Shown here: positions 27,242 to 34,293 of the stretch, piece by piece
Layout: the number at the start of each line of letters is the position of its first letter
How positions within the stretch are numbered: position 1 is the stretch's first letter
NCBI GenBank assembly: GCA_013001295.1
Contig: JABDMW010000038.1
Span: forward strand, 43,547-107,546
Direction of reading: 5' to 3'
DNA from: Hyphomonadaceae bacterium
Lineage (GTDB): Bacteria > Pseudomonadota > Alphaproteobacteria > Caulobacterales > Maricaulaceae
Length of the DNA stretch: 64,000 nucleotides
Made by a program: the position numbers and the translations under genes
Notes under the pieces: generated by a model
Seen by the model: only the letters and a program-made list of their open reading frames with translations
What the model was told of the DNA's origin: nothing
The model's database searches: none

Positions 27242-27402
27242 GAGAATTCCAGACTGGACACTTTGCGGTGAGGCCGAAAAACATTTTCTAGACATACTCT
27301 TCCCCATTTATCAGAAGCGACAGAAATTCAGATGTACATAAGATGTCATTTTTGTAATATCATCCACAATATAAATTGAAATTTAAATGAGATAGGGAAC
27401 CC

Positions 27403-28503
27403 GTGGAGGCCAAAAAACACCCCAAGCAACAAGATCGCCTGACCGAACTCCGGCGCTACGAAATATTGGATACACCACGAGAAGGGGATTTCGATGATAT
27501 CGTTGAATTGGCTTCTCAAATTTGCGACGTGCCGATCTCTGTGATCAACCTCATCGATGAAAATCGTCAATGGTTCAAAGCGGAAGTTGGGATCGGTGCG
27601 CGGGAAACACCGCTGGAGACATCAATTTGTTCTCACGTTATTCTTGAAGATGATTTCGTTGAGATAAAAGATACTCATCTTGATCCGCGGACATCGGACA
27701 ATGAGCTGTGTGCTCCAAATGATGGATTACGCTATTACGCCGGCTGGTTGCTGAACACTGAAAGAGGCTTTCCTATTGGGACTCTTTGCGTACTCGACAA
27801 TAAGCCGAATACACTTTCGCCGTTTCAAAAAAATGCACTGCGAATTCTATCCAGGCGTGTGATGCGCGAGCTGGACTTGCGTCTGTCATTGAAAAACCAA
27901 TTGATTCTTCAGAATGAAATGGATCACCGCGTCAAAAATTCATTGCAAACGGTGTTATCTATGGTTCGACTGTATAAAAATCGAGCAGATAAAGATAATT
28001 GGCAAGACGCTTTCGATGCTGTTACGCGACGCATAGAAGCCGTAGCCGCACTGCATCAGGAACTCCATCAAGCCTCTACGATCGAAAAGGTCAACTTGAA
28101 GTCTTTTCTCAAAAATATTGTCACGCTGTTAGGAGAGTCTATACCCGACGACATAACGCTAACTTGTAGAGTCGAGGACGTCCCGATTGGATCGAAAACC
28201 GCTTCAGCAATCTCGATCATCGTCAGCGAATTTGTGGCGAATGCAGTCAAACATGCATTTTCGGAAGGAGATAAAGGGCGTATCGCGATCATAGGGAAAT
28301 TAAGCGAAGCCGATGATCTCATTATCCATTGTAACGACAACGGAACGAAAAAACTGAATCCAGAGTCAAAACAATCCACTGTCGAAGGATTGGGATTACG
28401 GTTGATGCAGGCTTCTGCATCTCAAATTGGCGCTATGTTGATGTCGGGACCGAGTGAAAACGGTTTTGTTCTCAAGTTAGAGATTCCTAATCACGATTCG
28501 TGA
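27403..28503 (+). CDS. GAF-domain HWE/HisKA_2 histidine kinase
   Basis: This 366-aa soluble protein has a GAF domain (about 25-160; ICDVPISVINLIDENRQWFK, GFPIGTLCVLDN) and a HisKA_2 dimerisation region with the phosphoacceptor His175 in DHRVKNSLQTVLSMV. A HATPase domain follows (about 255-365; SEFVANAVKHAF, GLGLRLMQ). This kinase type feeds the alphaproteobacterial PhyR pathway, whose genes are 7-10 kb away. Start is the GTG at 27403. No EcfG box precedes it. A role as a stress-sensing PhyR kinase is inferred from family and place. Confidence 0.88.
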   Translation: MEAKKHPKQQDRLTELRRYEILDTPREGDFDDIVELASQICDVPISVINLIDENRQWFKAEVGIGARETPLETSICSHVILEDDFVEIKDTHLDPRTSDNELCAPNDGLRYYAGWLLNTERGFPIGTLCVLDNKPNTLSPFQKNALRILSRRVMRELDLRLSLKNQLILQNEMDHRVKNSLQTVLSMVRLYKNRADKDNWQDAFDAVTRRIEAVAALHQELHQASTIEKVNLKSFLKNIVTLLGESIPDDITLTCRVEDVPIGSKTASAISIIVSEFVANAVKHAFSEGDKGRIAIIGKLSEADDLIIHCNDNGTKKLNPESKQSTVEGLGLRLMQASASQIGAMLMSGPSENGFVLKLEIPNHDS

Positions 28504-28543
28504 AAATTATTCGCGACGATCCGGAACCGAAGCAGCATAAAAA

Positions 28544-28574
28544 AAGGCCACAACCCAGTTCCGGTTGTGGCCTT
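28544..28574. terminator. Terminator between convergent genes
   Basis: AAGGCCACAACC and GGTTGTGGCCTT pair perfectly over 12 bp with a 7-nt loop. The minus-strand side has a T-run of at least seven, so it ends the DUF2383 gene and may also stop the kinase gene. Confidence 0.9.
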
Positions 28575-28596
28575 CTATTACTGTTCGAGTGACGGG

Positions 28597-29073
28597 TTAT
28601 GCAGCTTCGTCGAGCATGTCGAAGAAACGCTCAGCAGCTTTCACATCTGAGTGCGCACGTGTCAAAATTTCCCGTGCGTTATCGTCCAACTGACCGTCGT
28701 CCAGGCAGTCCTGAATTCGGTGTGCCAGAAAGCTTTCGCCGTCTTCAACTGAGTCGATAGCGCCGCGCTCGTCGTCACGGAAAATATTTGCAAAATTCAT
28801 CCAGCCACGGTGAACTGCGCCGCGCGCTGTGCCATGTGTTGACGGTTCTCCGCCAAGTTGACGAACATAGTTTTGTACTTCATTGATGTATTCGCCGCGA
28901 CGTTGGGCTCGCTCCTGAAACTCATTTGCCAACGCGAAGCTGTCATCGCATTCCTCACAAGCGGCCTGGTAACCCTTATAGCTATCGATCATCAACCGCG
29001 TTACATCGTTCAGCTCTTCGATTGTGTCTTCTTTGGTTTGGACGCCTGGGGTGGGTGTGTTTGTAATATCCAT
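28597..29073 (-). CDS. DUF2383/PA2169-family four-helix-bundle protein
   Basis: This 158-aa protein fits the DUF2383 family, a ferritin-like four-helix bundle: NDVTRLMIDSYKGYQAACEE near the N-terminus, NEFQERAQRRGEYINEVQNY, and RAHSDVKAAERFFDML at the end. Members are stress-induced cytoplasmic proteins of unclear role. Start at 29073 follows AAGGAAAA; the longer frame to 29127 would run into the EcfG promoter at 29126-29150. A terminator follows at 28574. Confidence 0.85.
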   Translation of the reverse strand: MDITNTPTPGVQTKEDTIEELNDVTRLMIDSYKGYQAACEECDDSFALANEFQERAQRRGEYINEVQNYVRQLGGEPSTHGTARGAVHRGWMNFANIFRDDERGAIDSVEDGESFLAHRIQDCLDDGQLDDNAREILTRAHSDVKAAERFFDMLDEAA

Positions 29074-29125
29074 TGTATTTTCCTTTCGTAGTGGTTTCGG
29101 TTTAAGTGCCTTCCCTTGCATAACC

Positions 29126-29150
29126 AACGAACTCGTTCGCCGATGGTTCC
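29126..29150 (-). promoter_or_regulatory. EcfG-type promoter for the DUF2383 gene
   Basis: On the minus strand GGAAC-N16-CGTT matches exactly, 52 nt upstream of the ATG at 29073. Confidence 0.8.
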
Positions 29151-29310
29151 GAGAAAATTTAGTTGTGCCCGGTTGCTATGTGCTCGCAATTTTAAGCACC
29201 TGATCCTTCGCGGCAGGTTGTGTCTTTGCAAAGCTTCGGAGCGCGAAGGAATTTTTCCAATGTTCGGAAAAACATTGTAGCGCGTTGTGAGGGCCACCGA
29301 AGCCCAAGCG

Positions 29311-29475
29311 CTAGCGTTTCGAGTTATTTTCGTTAGTGGGCCCGTTGATTTGGAATGCATCGCCTTTAGGTCTGCTTTTTCTCGACTTCGGGTCTCTGGT
29401 TTTTTCCGCAACATCCTTTTCTTGATTGATGTCAAATGCATCGCCTTCCGGTTTTTCGGTTTTCTTGACCATCAT
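29311..29475 (-). CDS. 54-aa highly charged protein with duplicated GDAF[DQ]IN motif
   Basis: This small gene encodes 54 aa, very rich in K, E, D, N and R, with no cysteine or membrane helix. It contains the motif GDAFDIN at residues 11-17 and again as GDAFQIN at 38-44, an internal duplication. AGGAGG lies just before the ATG at 29475. It is in line with the 43-aa gene and the DUF892 gene upstream, probably transcribed from the EcfG promoter at 30221. It looks disordered, like small stress proteins; function unknown. Confidence 0.6.
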   Translation of the reverse strand: MMVKKTEKPEGDAFDINQEKDVAEKTRDPKSRKSRPKGDAFQINGPTNENNSKR

Positions 29476-29525
29476 GATCCTCCTTTGCTGTCCGGGCCCT
29501 TTTTTGTGGGCTAAATGAATTTACG

Positions 29526-29657
29526 CTATTCCTCTTCCGACGATCGCTTCTCTTCAGATTTTGGAATGTCCTGGCTCTCTACGTGGTCAGTGTCTTCGCG
29601 GTGAAGAGCGCCATGTTTCTTCGGGGTAGTCCGTTTCGCTATATTCTTATCTGTCAT
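29526..29657 (-). CDS. 43-aa charged, probably disordered protein
   Basis: This small gene encodes 43 aa beginning MTDKNIAKRTTPKKHGALHR and ending in an acidic tail (SEEKRSSEEE). AAGGA precedes the ATG at 29657. It lies 29 nt downstream of the DUF892 gene on the same strand, so it is probably the second gene of an EcfG-driven operon. It is hydrophilic, without cysteine or hydrophobic stretch; no family recognised. Confidence 0.55.
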   Translation of the reverse strand: MTDKNIAKRTTPKKHGALHREDTDHVESQDIPKSEEKRSSEEE

Positions 29658-29686
29658 TATATGATTCCTTTACGTATGGTGTGAGA

Positions 29687-30184
29687 TTAAGACTTAGCCT
29701 GCTCATTGATTCCGCTCTCTGCCAAATGCGACAGTCGGCGGTCGCCCTCGTAGGTGTTATCCAGGCACTTTCTGAGTTTCTTGACATCACTTTTAAAACC
29801 GAGCCGCGTTGCGTACGCGGCTGCGGTTCCGTAGCCCGAAATTGCGTAATGGGTCATGCGTTGGCTTTGGGCAATGATCGCTGCATCTTTCACAGAGCGT
29901 TCACTATATTCAGTCTTGAAGATATGGTTTTTGGCTTCTTCTACTAAACCAGACATGCCTTTGCAGTGTTTCCCGGTGGCTTTTTTGCCATGCCTCTCAC
30001 AAATTTCCTTCAACAATGTCATGCCGTCATCTATCCCGTCGACACATGCGCCGATTGCGTCTTTGAGCACTTGATCTTTTGCCGAGCGTTGCAATCTTTT
30101 GTGAAGTGTTTTGGCCTGCTTGTCGGCGCTGTAGAGGTCTTTGATTTCATTTATATAGAGGGCGTTCAGGTCTTGGACGGGCAT
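29687..30184 (-). CDS. DUF892 (YciF-like) ferritin-fold stress protein
   Basis: This 165-aa protein is a DUF892 ferritin-like helical bundle: LNALYINEIKDLYSADKQAK at the N-terminus, then KHCKGMSGLVEEAKNHI and MTHYAISGYGTAAAYATRLG. YciE/YciF relatives are known stress proteins with a possible di-metal site; enzymatic role is not established. Start at 30184 (MPVQDL) fits the family; the longer frame to 30229 overlaps the EcfG promoter. Two small charged proteins follow on the same strand. Confidence 0.88.
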   Translation of the reverse strand: MPVQDLNALYINEIKDLYSADKQAKTLHKRLQRSAKDQVLKDAIGACVDGIDDGMTLLKEICERHGKKATGKHCKGMSGLVEEAKNHIFKTEYSERSVKDAAIIAQSQRMTHYAISGYGTAAAYATRLGFKSDVKKLRKCLDNTYEGDRRLSHLAESGINEQAKS

Positions 30185-30220
30185 TGATATAGATCCTTTT
30201 TCTTTATGATGAACCCAACC

Positions 30221-30245
30221 AACGCCCAATTGCGTTTATCGTTCC
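30221..30245 (-). promoter_or_regulatory. EcfG-type promoter for the DUF892 operon
   Basis: On the minus strand GGAAC-N16-CGTT matches exactly, 36 nt upstream of the ATG at 30184. Confidence 0.8.
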
Positions 30246-30401
30246 AATGTATGGCTACGGGTCAATCTATTTGAATGTAAAAACAGTAAAAACTCGCGAC
30301 AAAATTTGTTGTTTCGACGCCTGTCGATTGTAATTTATCGCTTTGAAAATTGAAAAAAAGTGAATAAAAACAATATTATAAAATTTTTCTTGCCCAAACA
30401 T

Positions 30402-30426
30402 GGAACAAATAATGCTTGCAGTCGTT
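30402..30426 (+). promoter_or_regulatory. EcfG-type promoter for the PLDc_N small membrane protein
   Basis: GGAAC-N16-CGTT matches exactly, 45 nt upstream of the ATG at 30472. Confidence 0.8.
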
Positions 30427-30471
30427 TGTTTATCGAAGCGCAATCAAGCCTTCACCAATAGGAGATAAATT

Positions 30472-30654
30472 ATGTTTGAAGGCATACTTGGATTACTACA
30501 CCTGATCGTCGCAATTTGGGCCATCCTGAATATTTTTGGATCAACCGCATCGCTCGGCGCTAAAATTTTCTGGACATTACTGGTTCTGATCTTGCCGTTG
30601 ATTGGACTGATCATCTGGTACTTTGCTGGACCAAAATCTGCGCGCCTCGCATAG
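30472..30654 (+). CDS. Small PLDc_N-type membrane protein
   Basis: This 60-aa protein has two hydrophobic helices and the PLDc_N-type ending (LVLILPLIGLIIWYFAGPKS), a domain found at the N-terminus of cardiolipin synthases and alone in small envelope proteins. A full cardiolipin synthase is encoded at 42.4 kb in the same island. AGGAGA precedes the ATG. Function unknown; EcfG-driven by the box at 30402. The next gene follows 46 nt later. Confidence 0.82.
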   Translation: MFEGILGLLHLIVAIWAILNIFGSTASLGAKIFWTLLVLILPLIGLIIWYFAGPKSARLA

Positions 30655-30700
30655 AGACGCGAGCCCACCTCGAAAACCAAATTTAAAAAGGAGAAATAAC

Positions 30701-31078
30701 ATGTCTACATATGACAACGAAAATAATAGTGGTAAGAAATTTGCCGGATACGCCATTGCTGGCATCGCAATTCTGGCCATTGGCGCAGCTGCCCTGTACC
30801 TGGTCGACGTGGATCAGACTAAAGAAGCCCGGCTGCCGTCCGTAGACGTCAATGTCGAAGAAGGTCAAATGCCTGCGTTTGACGTCGACGTAGCGGATGT
30901 CAACGTCGGCTCGACCGAGGTTTCCGTTCCAACACCGACTATGGATGTCGAAACCAAAACTGTTGAGGTTGAAGTACCGGTCGATGTCGACGCTGGTGTC
31001 GAAGATACGAAAATCAAACTTCCGACTATTGAAGTTGACAAGCCCCGGGAAGATGACCCGGCGAACAACCCACAATAA
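30701..31078 (+). CDS. Single-pass membrane protein with Val/Asp-rich tail
   Basis: This 125-aa protein has one transmembrane helix (about 14-34; GYAIAGIAILAIGAAALYLV), then an unusual alternating acidic/valine tail: PSVDVNVEEG, AFDVDVADVNVGSTEVSV and VEVEVPVDVDAGVEDT. The alternation suggests extended beta strands or a low-complexity periplasmic tail. AAGGAG precedes the ATG; the earlier in-frame ATG at 30623 lies in the preceding gene. It probably shares the EcfG transcript from 30402 and ends at the terminator at 31102. No family recognised. Confidence 0.7.
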   Translation: MSTYDNENNSGKKFAGYAIAGIAILAIGAAALYLVDVDQTKEARLPSVDVNVEEGQMPAFDVDVADVNVGSTEVSVPTPTMDVETKTVEVEVPVDVDAGVEDTKIKLPTIEVDKPREDDPANNPQ

Positions 31079-31101
31079 AACAAAAGTTACGCCCCGCAAC
31101 T

Positions 31102-31130
31102 AGGCCGCCCTTCCCAGGGTGGCCTTTTTT
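31102..31130 (+). terminator. Rho-independent terminator
   Basis: AGGCCGCCC and GGGTGGCCT pair (one G-T wobble) around TTCCCA, followed by six T. It ends the two-gene unit at 30472-31078. Confidence 0.85.
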
Positions 31131-31304
31131 GTTGTTGGAAACGTTGGGCGATGACCTATGGGGCCTATGGGGGATAGACGTTCCATGGATAGTCGATAGT
31201 CGTTAGTCGTCGCGCGGTCGGGCGGGTTTCCTCGCGTAGCCAAGATTAATAAAAAAGGTGGAATTTGGTTTGAAAGACTTTGAGCCGGAGTAGAAGATGG
31301 CCTG

Positions 31305-31679
31305 CTAAGACGGTTGGGACTGTATCAGCGCTTCGAGTGACTTTACTAGAGAACGCGGGTCAAATGGTTTGGAAACCAACGGTGCCGGTTTCAATTCTAT
31401 GGAACCTAAGACTCGTTCAGCTTTACCTGTCAATAAAATATAAGGCACGGAAATTTCTTCCAATTTTTTAACAATAGGAATGCTATTTTTTTCTCCCAAT
31501 TCGAAGTCGACCGTGACGACATCGGGTTTTTGCTTTGACAGTATGTCGAGCCCATGATCGACATCGGCAACGGGGCCGAGAACGTCAAACCCAGCGAATT
31601 GCAACGCATCCTCGAGGTCCGCTGCTATATACGGGTCGTCCTCAACAATCAGGACGGTCTTTTTTAAACGTGTTTGCAT
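31305..31679 (-). CDS. Stand-alone receiver-domain protein 1
   Basis: This 124-aa protein is only a response-regulator receiver domain: acidic pocket VEDD at 12-15, phosphoacceptor D58, switch Thr84 and Lys104. It has no output domain. In alphaproteobacteria single-domain receivers such as SdrG relay phosphate in the general stress response. The segment after the strand (YILLTGKAE) resembles, but does not match, the FATGUY motif of those proteins. The start at 31679 lies only 8 nt from the -10 element of an exact EcfG promoter, so the mRNA may be almost leaderless. Confidence 0.85.
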   Translation of the reverse strand: MQTRLKKTVLIVEDDPYIAADLEDALQFAGFDVLGPVADVDHGLDILSKQKPDVVTVDFELGEKNSIPIVKKLEEISVPYILLTGKAERVLGSIELKPAPLVSKPFDPRSLVKSLEALIQSQPS

Positions 31680-31687
31680 ATCTGGTA

Positions 31688-31712
31688 AACGCCGTATCTT
31701 GTGGTTAGTTCC
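31688..31712 (-). promoter_or_regulatory. EcfG-type promoter for receiver protein 1
   Basis: On the minus strand GGAAC-N16-CGTT matches exactly. Its -10 part ends 8 nt before the ATG at 31679. Confidence 0.8.
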
Positions 31713-31754
31713 AAACATTTTTCCGTCTGTACAATGTTTAATAAACCGATGATC

Positions 31755-31780
31755 GGAACCCGATCCGAATGTTAGACGTT
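31755..31780 (+). promoter_or_regulatory. EcfG-type promoter for the DUF202 gene
   Basis: GGAAC-N17-CGTT matches exactly, 54 nt upstream of the ATG at 31835. It is divergent from the receiver gene promoter 42 nt away. Confidence 0.75.
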
Positions 31781-31834
31781 ATCCCCTTGAAACTAACATT
31801 TATCGGACTCAATCATATGTCCGGAGTAGAGGGA

Positions 31835-32221
31835 ATGGCATCAGAAAGTGAAGATCGAACGGCATTAGCTGAGGACCGCACTGATTTAGCGGTTGACCGG
31901 ACATTGCTCGCCAATGAGAGAACATTTTCAGGGTGGATGCGAACCGGGCTAGCCGCGCTGGGTATGGGATTAGCTTTTCATGCATTGTTCAACCGACTGG
32001 AACCCACATGGCTTCCCAAATCTATCGCCACCTTATTTATCTTAAGTGCTCTCATTATCTATCAAACAGCCAAAAAGAAATCTTGTGAGGTTATAGATCG
32101 GTTAAACGCGTCCCAAGTCAGCCCTTTTCCAACTCGTAGCACAAAACTTATTGCTCATTTGATGTCACTGGGCGCAATTTGTCTCTTAATTGCGGTGTGG
32201 TTTCTAGACTGGTCTGTGTAG
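31835..32221 (+). CDS. DUF202 (YidH-like) membrane protein
   Basis: This 128-aa protein has the DUF202 signature LAVDRTLLANERTFSGWMRTGLAALG and three hydrophobic helices (about 38-55, 63-80, 107-125). Its N-terminus is a repeat-like acidic run (EDRTALAEDRTDLAVDRT). Members are small inner membrane proteins of unknown role. I start at 31835, 8 nt after GGAG; an earlier ATG at 31769 lies inside the EcfG promoter and cannot be used from that transcript. Confidence 0.82.
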   Translation: MASESEDRTALAEDRTDLAVDRTLLANERTFSGWMRTGLAALGMGLAFHALFNRLEPTWLPKSIATLFILSALIIYQTAKKKSCEVIDRLNASQVSPFPTRSTKLIAHLMSLGAICLLIAVWFLDWSV

Positions 32222-32330
32222 GCCCGTATCTGTCTGTGCGACAGGTAGAACAGTACACCTGGCAAATGATTTCCAGGGCGGTGCAGAAGCGGTCACATCG
32301 CAAACAATTCCGATATTGAGCGAAGTTTTT

Positions 32331-32356
32331 GGAACTATATGACAAGCGGATACGTT
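32331..32356 (+). promoter_or_regulatory. EcfG-type promoter for the secreted 112-aa protein
   Basis: GGAAC-N17-CGTT matches exactly, 37 nt upstream of the ATG at 32394. Confidence 0.75.
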
Positions 32357-32393
32357 TTAAAGACATATAACCCGCAGCACTTAAGGAGATAAT

Positions 32394-32732
32394 ATGTTTA
32401 ATAAATCGACTCTCACAATTCTGGCCGTTTCTGGTTTCGCTCTCATCCCATTTGTATCGCATTCGGGAGAAAAACAGGTGGTCGAAAATTCAACCATAAA
32501 TTCTGCAACGTCAACCGTTCAACTGGAGCGGGCAAGAACGCTAGCAGCCGCTGAACGGCGCGATGGATCAGTTGTGGACAACATCGAAACAGAAATGACC
32601 GGCTTTCGCAATCATTTGGTCGACATTGACGATTTAACAAAAGTGACCTCGGACGCCGACGTCGTCGACACCTATACGTTCGAGTATAATGGAAAAGTTT
32701 ATACGAACAAAATTGTTGATACTGACAAGTAG
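32394..32732 (+). CDS. Unknown secreted 112-aa protein
   Basis: This protein has a signal peptide (about 1-24) and a small mature part of about 88 aa with RARTLAAAERRDGSVVDNIE and a C-terminal beta-like stretch YTFEYNGKVYTNKIVD. No cysteine in the mature part. No family recognised. AAGGAG lies before the ATG. An EcfG promoter and a terminator at 32752 frame it as a single-gene stress unit. Confidence 0.72.
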   Translation: MFNKSTLTILAVSGFALIPFVSHSGEKQVVENSTINSATSTVQLERARTLAAAERRDGSVVDNIETEMTGFRNHLVDIDDLTKVTSDADVVDTYTFEYNGKVYTNKIVDTDK

Positions 32733-32751
32733 ATCAGATGAAGAAATAAAG

Positions 32752-32776
32752 CGGGCCTACGCACGGGCCCGTTTTT
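32752..32776 (+). terminator. Rho-independent terminator
   Basis: CGGGCC and GGCCCG pair with an 8-nt loop, followed by TTTTT, 20 nt after the stop of the secreted 112-aa protein gene. Confidence 0.8.
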
Positions 32777-32810
32777 ATTTGTTTTGTTCCAGCTTATAAT
32801 CGAGTTTCGT

Positions 32811-33290
32811 CTAACGCCGCGATACCCAAACAACATCTTGATCATATAGCGGAATGCTGGAAATGCTCATCTTGGCGGATCCGTCAACGATTTTGCGACT
32901 ATAAACCAGGTAGATCAACGAGTCGTTATCTTTGTCATAGATCCGCCGAACCGCGAGTTTCTTAAAAATCAAACTTTGCCGTTGTTTGAATACTTCTTCG
33001 CCGTTTTTGTCCAGCGCAATGGAGCCTATTTCCAAAGGCCCGGTTTGAATGCATGAAATGGATCCGTTTGAGGGATTTTCAAACCAGTCACCTTTTGACA
33101 ACCGATCTAAAACGCCGCGATCAAAATGAGCCATATGACAGGTAATGCCTTTGACCTTATTGTCCCTGAAGGCCTCTATTTTTACCTCATTTCCCGTCCA
33201 ATCGTTATTGATCTCTGCGACTTCGCGATTGTTTCCACCGCAACCGATCAGGAGCCCCGTGCAGCATATTGTTGTGAAAAGTCGCTTCAT
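32811..33290 (-). CDS. CreA-family lipoprotein
   Basis: This 159-aa protein belongs to the CreA family: KVKGITCHMAHFDRGVLDRL and ISCIQTGPLEI are characteristic, and RQSLIFKKLAVRRIYDKDND follows the usual CreA pattern. It has a lipobox (LLIGC, Cys17), so it is probably membrane anchored. CreA function is not known. I start at 33290 (MKRLFTT) because it gives a clean signal peptide. An exact EcfG promoter lies 36 nt upstream. Confidence 0.82.
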   Translation of the reverse strand: MKRLFTTICCTGLLIGCGGNNREVAEINNDWTGNEVKIEAFRDNKVKGITCHMAHFDRGVLDRLSKGDWFENPSNGSISCIQTGPLEIGSIALDKNGEEVFKQRQSLIFKKLAVRRIYDKDNDSLIYLVYSRKIVDGSAKMSISSIPLYDQDVVWVSRR

Positions 33291-33326
33291 GATTTCCTCC
33301 GGTGACAAAAACACTCATCGGTTTAA

Positions 33327-33351
33327 AACGCTTGTGACGTAACAAAGTTCC
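33327..33351 (-). promoter_or_regulatory. EcfG-type promoter for the creA-like gene
   Basis: On the minus strand GGAAC-N16-CGTT matches exactly, 36 nt upstream of the ATG at 33290. Confidence 0.8.
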
Positions 33352-33651
33352 CTTGCCGTTCAATATTACCGATTCCGCAGTTCAAACCCGTTTTTGGTCA
33401 GATGGATGTCAATGGTCGGCACGTCTTCACTATTAATTTGATCTGTGTCAAAATTCAGGATTTACATTTTATCAGGTTAATTGTGGGGAGGATTATCTGC
33501 CTGATATGTCATTTGTTCGAAATTTCTGGGTTAATTTGGGTCTGGTTCATCTCGTAAGTATAAAATCAACCAATGGAGTTTATTGTCCCAACGATTATTC
33601 GTTGTAATTACTATAAAGCTGCGATCTGAGAATGCTTGGAGCAAACTGAGA
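33352..33651. other. 300-nt intergenic region, no gene supported
   Basis: This lies between the creA-like promoter and the second receiver gene. A 33-codon frame from 33507 follows GGGGAGGA but has no other support. No exact EcfG box faces the receiver gene. Confidence 0.45.
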
Positions 33652-34008
33652 ATGGGAAAGACAAGAAAAATACTAATCGTCGAAGATGATCCTTTCATTG
33701 CGATGGATATCGAGGAAGTATTTTTGGCGGCCGGGTACAAAGTACTTGGTCCCGTTGCAGTTGTTGATGCCGCATTGTTATTGTTGCAAAATATGCTTCC
33801 AGACGCGGCAACTTTGGATTTCAACTTAGGTAAAGAAACAAGTCTGCCCATTGCCGAAGAACTGGATAAATTGGAAATCCCCTATGTATTTCTTTCCGGG
33901 CAGATGGAAAAAGTCGTGGCCAGTAAGCTTGATCGTGAACCAACCATTCTTGCAAAACCTTTCGACCCCGACCTGTTAATGAAAACCATCGATGAATTAA
34001 CGCACTGA
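33652..34008 (+). CDS. Stand-alone receiver-domain protein 2
   Basis: This 118-aa protein is a bare receiver domain and a paralogue of the protein at 31305: acidic pocket VEDD at 10-13, phosphoacceptor D56, Lys102. The switch Thr is replaced by Ser82 (YVFLSGQME). Both end in a conserved KPFDP segment. It has no output domain and probably acts as a phosphate relay or sink in the stress pathway. I start at 33652; the upstream frame from 33583 begins at a poor site and adds residues outside the domain. Confidence 0.82.
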   Translation: MGKTRKILIVEDDPFIAMDIEEVFLAAGYKVLGPVAVVDAALLLLQNMLPDAATLDFNLGKETSLPIAEELDKLEIPYVFLSGQMEKVVASKLDREPTILAKPFDPDLLMKTIDELTH

Positions 34009-34100
34009 CGCCTAATTTAAAAAACTTGATAGGTATGGGTGCATCTGGTTAGCAGATAATCCACTCGGTAGCCAAGCTATCGGCTAATTTCCTCAACTTA

Positions 34101-34137
34101 CCTGTTAAAATGGGATATTGGCTGCCCATTTAACAGG
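34101..34137. repeat. 13-bp inverted repeat with one bulge
   Basis: CCTGTTAAAATGGG (34101-34114) and CCCATTTAACAGG (34125-34137) pair with one extra A in the left arm and a 10-nt loop. No T-run on either side, so it is not a standard terminator. It lies between receiver gene 2 and the next EcfG promoter. Confidence 0.6.
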
Positions 34138-34235
34138 CCTCCGTTGTTGCCCATCCTGCCTGCCGATCTCCGCTCGGTATTCCGAATAATGGATGTAAAT
34201 TCCACGGCATTGTATCAAAAAAGTCTTTTGAATTC

Positions 34236-34261
34236 GGAACATACCTTTCAGTTGGCGCGTT
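34236..34261 (+). promoter_or_regulatory. EcfG-type promoter for the secreted 148-aa protein
   Basis: GGAAC-N17-CGTT matches exactly, 32 nt upstream of the ATG at 34294. Confidence 0.75.
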
Positions 34262-34293
34262 CCTTTTGTGACACATCGCGAAAGGAAACAATA

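Noticed and set aside
27398..27410. GGAAC just before the GAF kinase start
   Set aside because: A CGTT at 16-17 nt is missing and the site lies at the start codon, so it is not an EcfG promoter for this gene.
29010..29441. 143-codon minus-strand frame crossing the DUF2383 promoter
   Set aside because: It is out of frame with the well supported 54-aa gene (29311-29475) and the DUF2383 gene and crosses an EcfG promoter.
31155..31209. Short tandem repeats (CCTATGGGG twice, TAGTCG three times)
   Set aside because: Very short and imperfect in a gap after a terminator; no gene or function is indicated.
33507..33608. 33-codon frame after GGGGAGGA
   Set aside because: Good ribosome-like sequence but no conserved feature and no promoter; could be chance.
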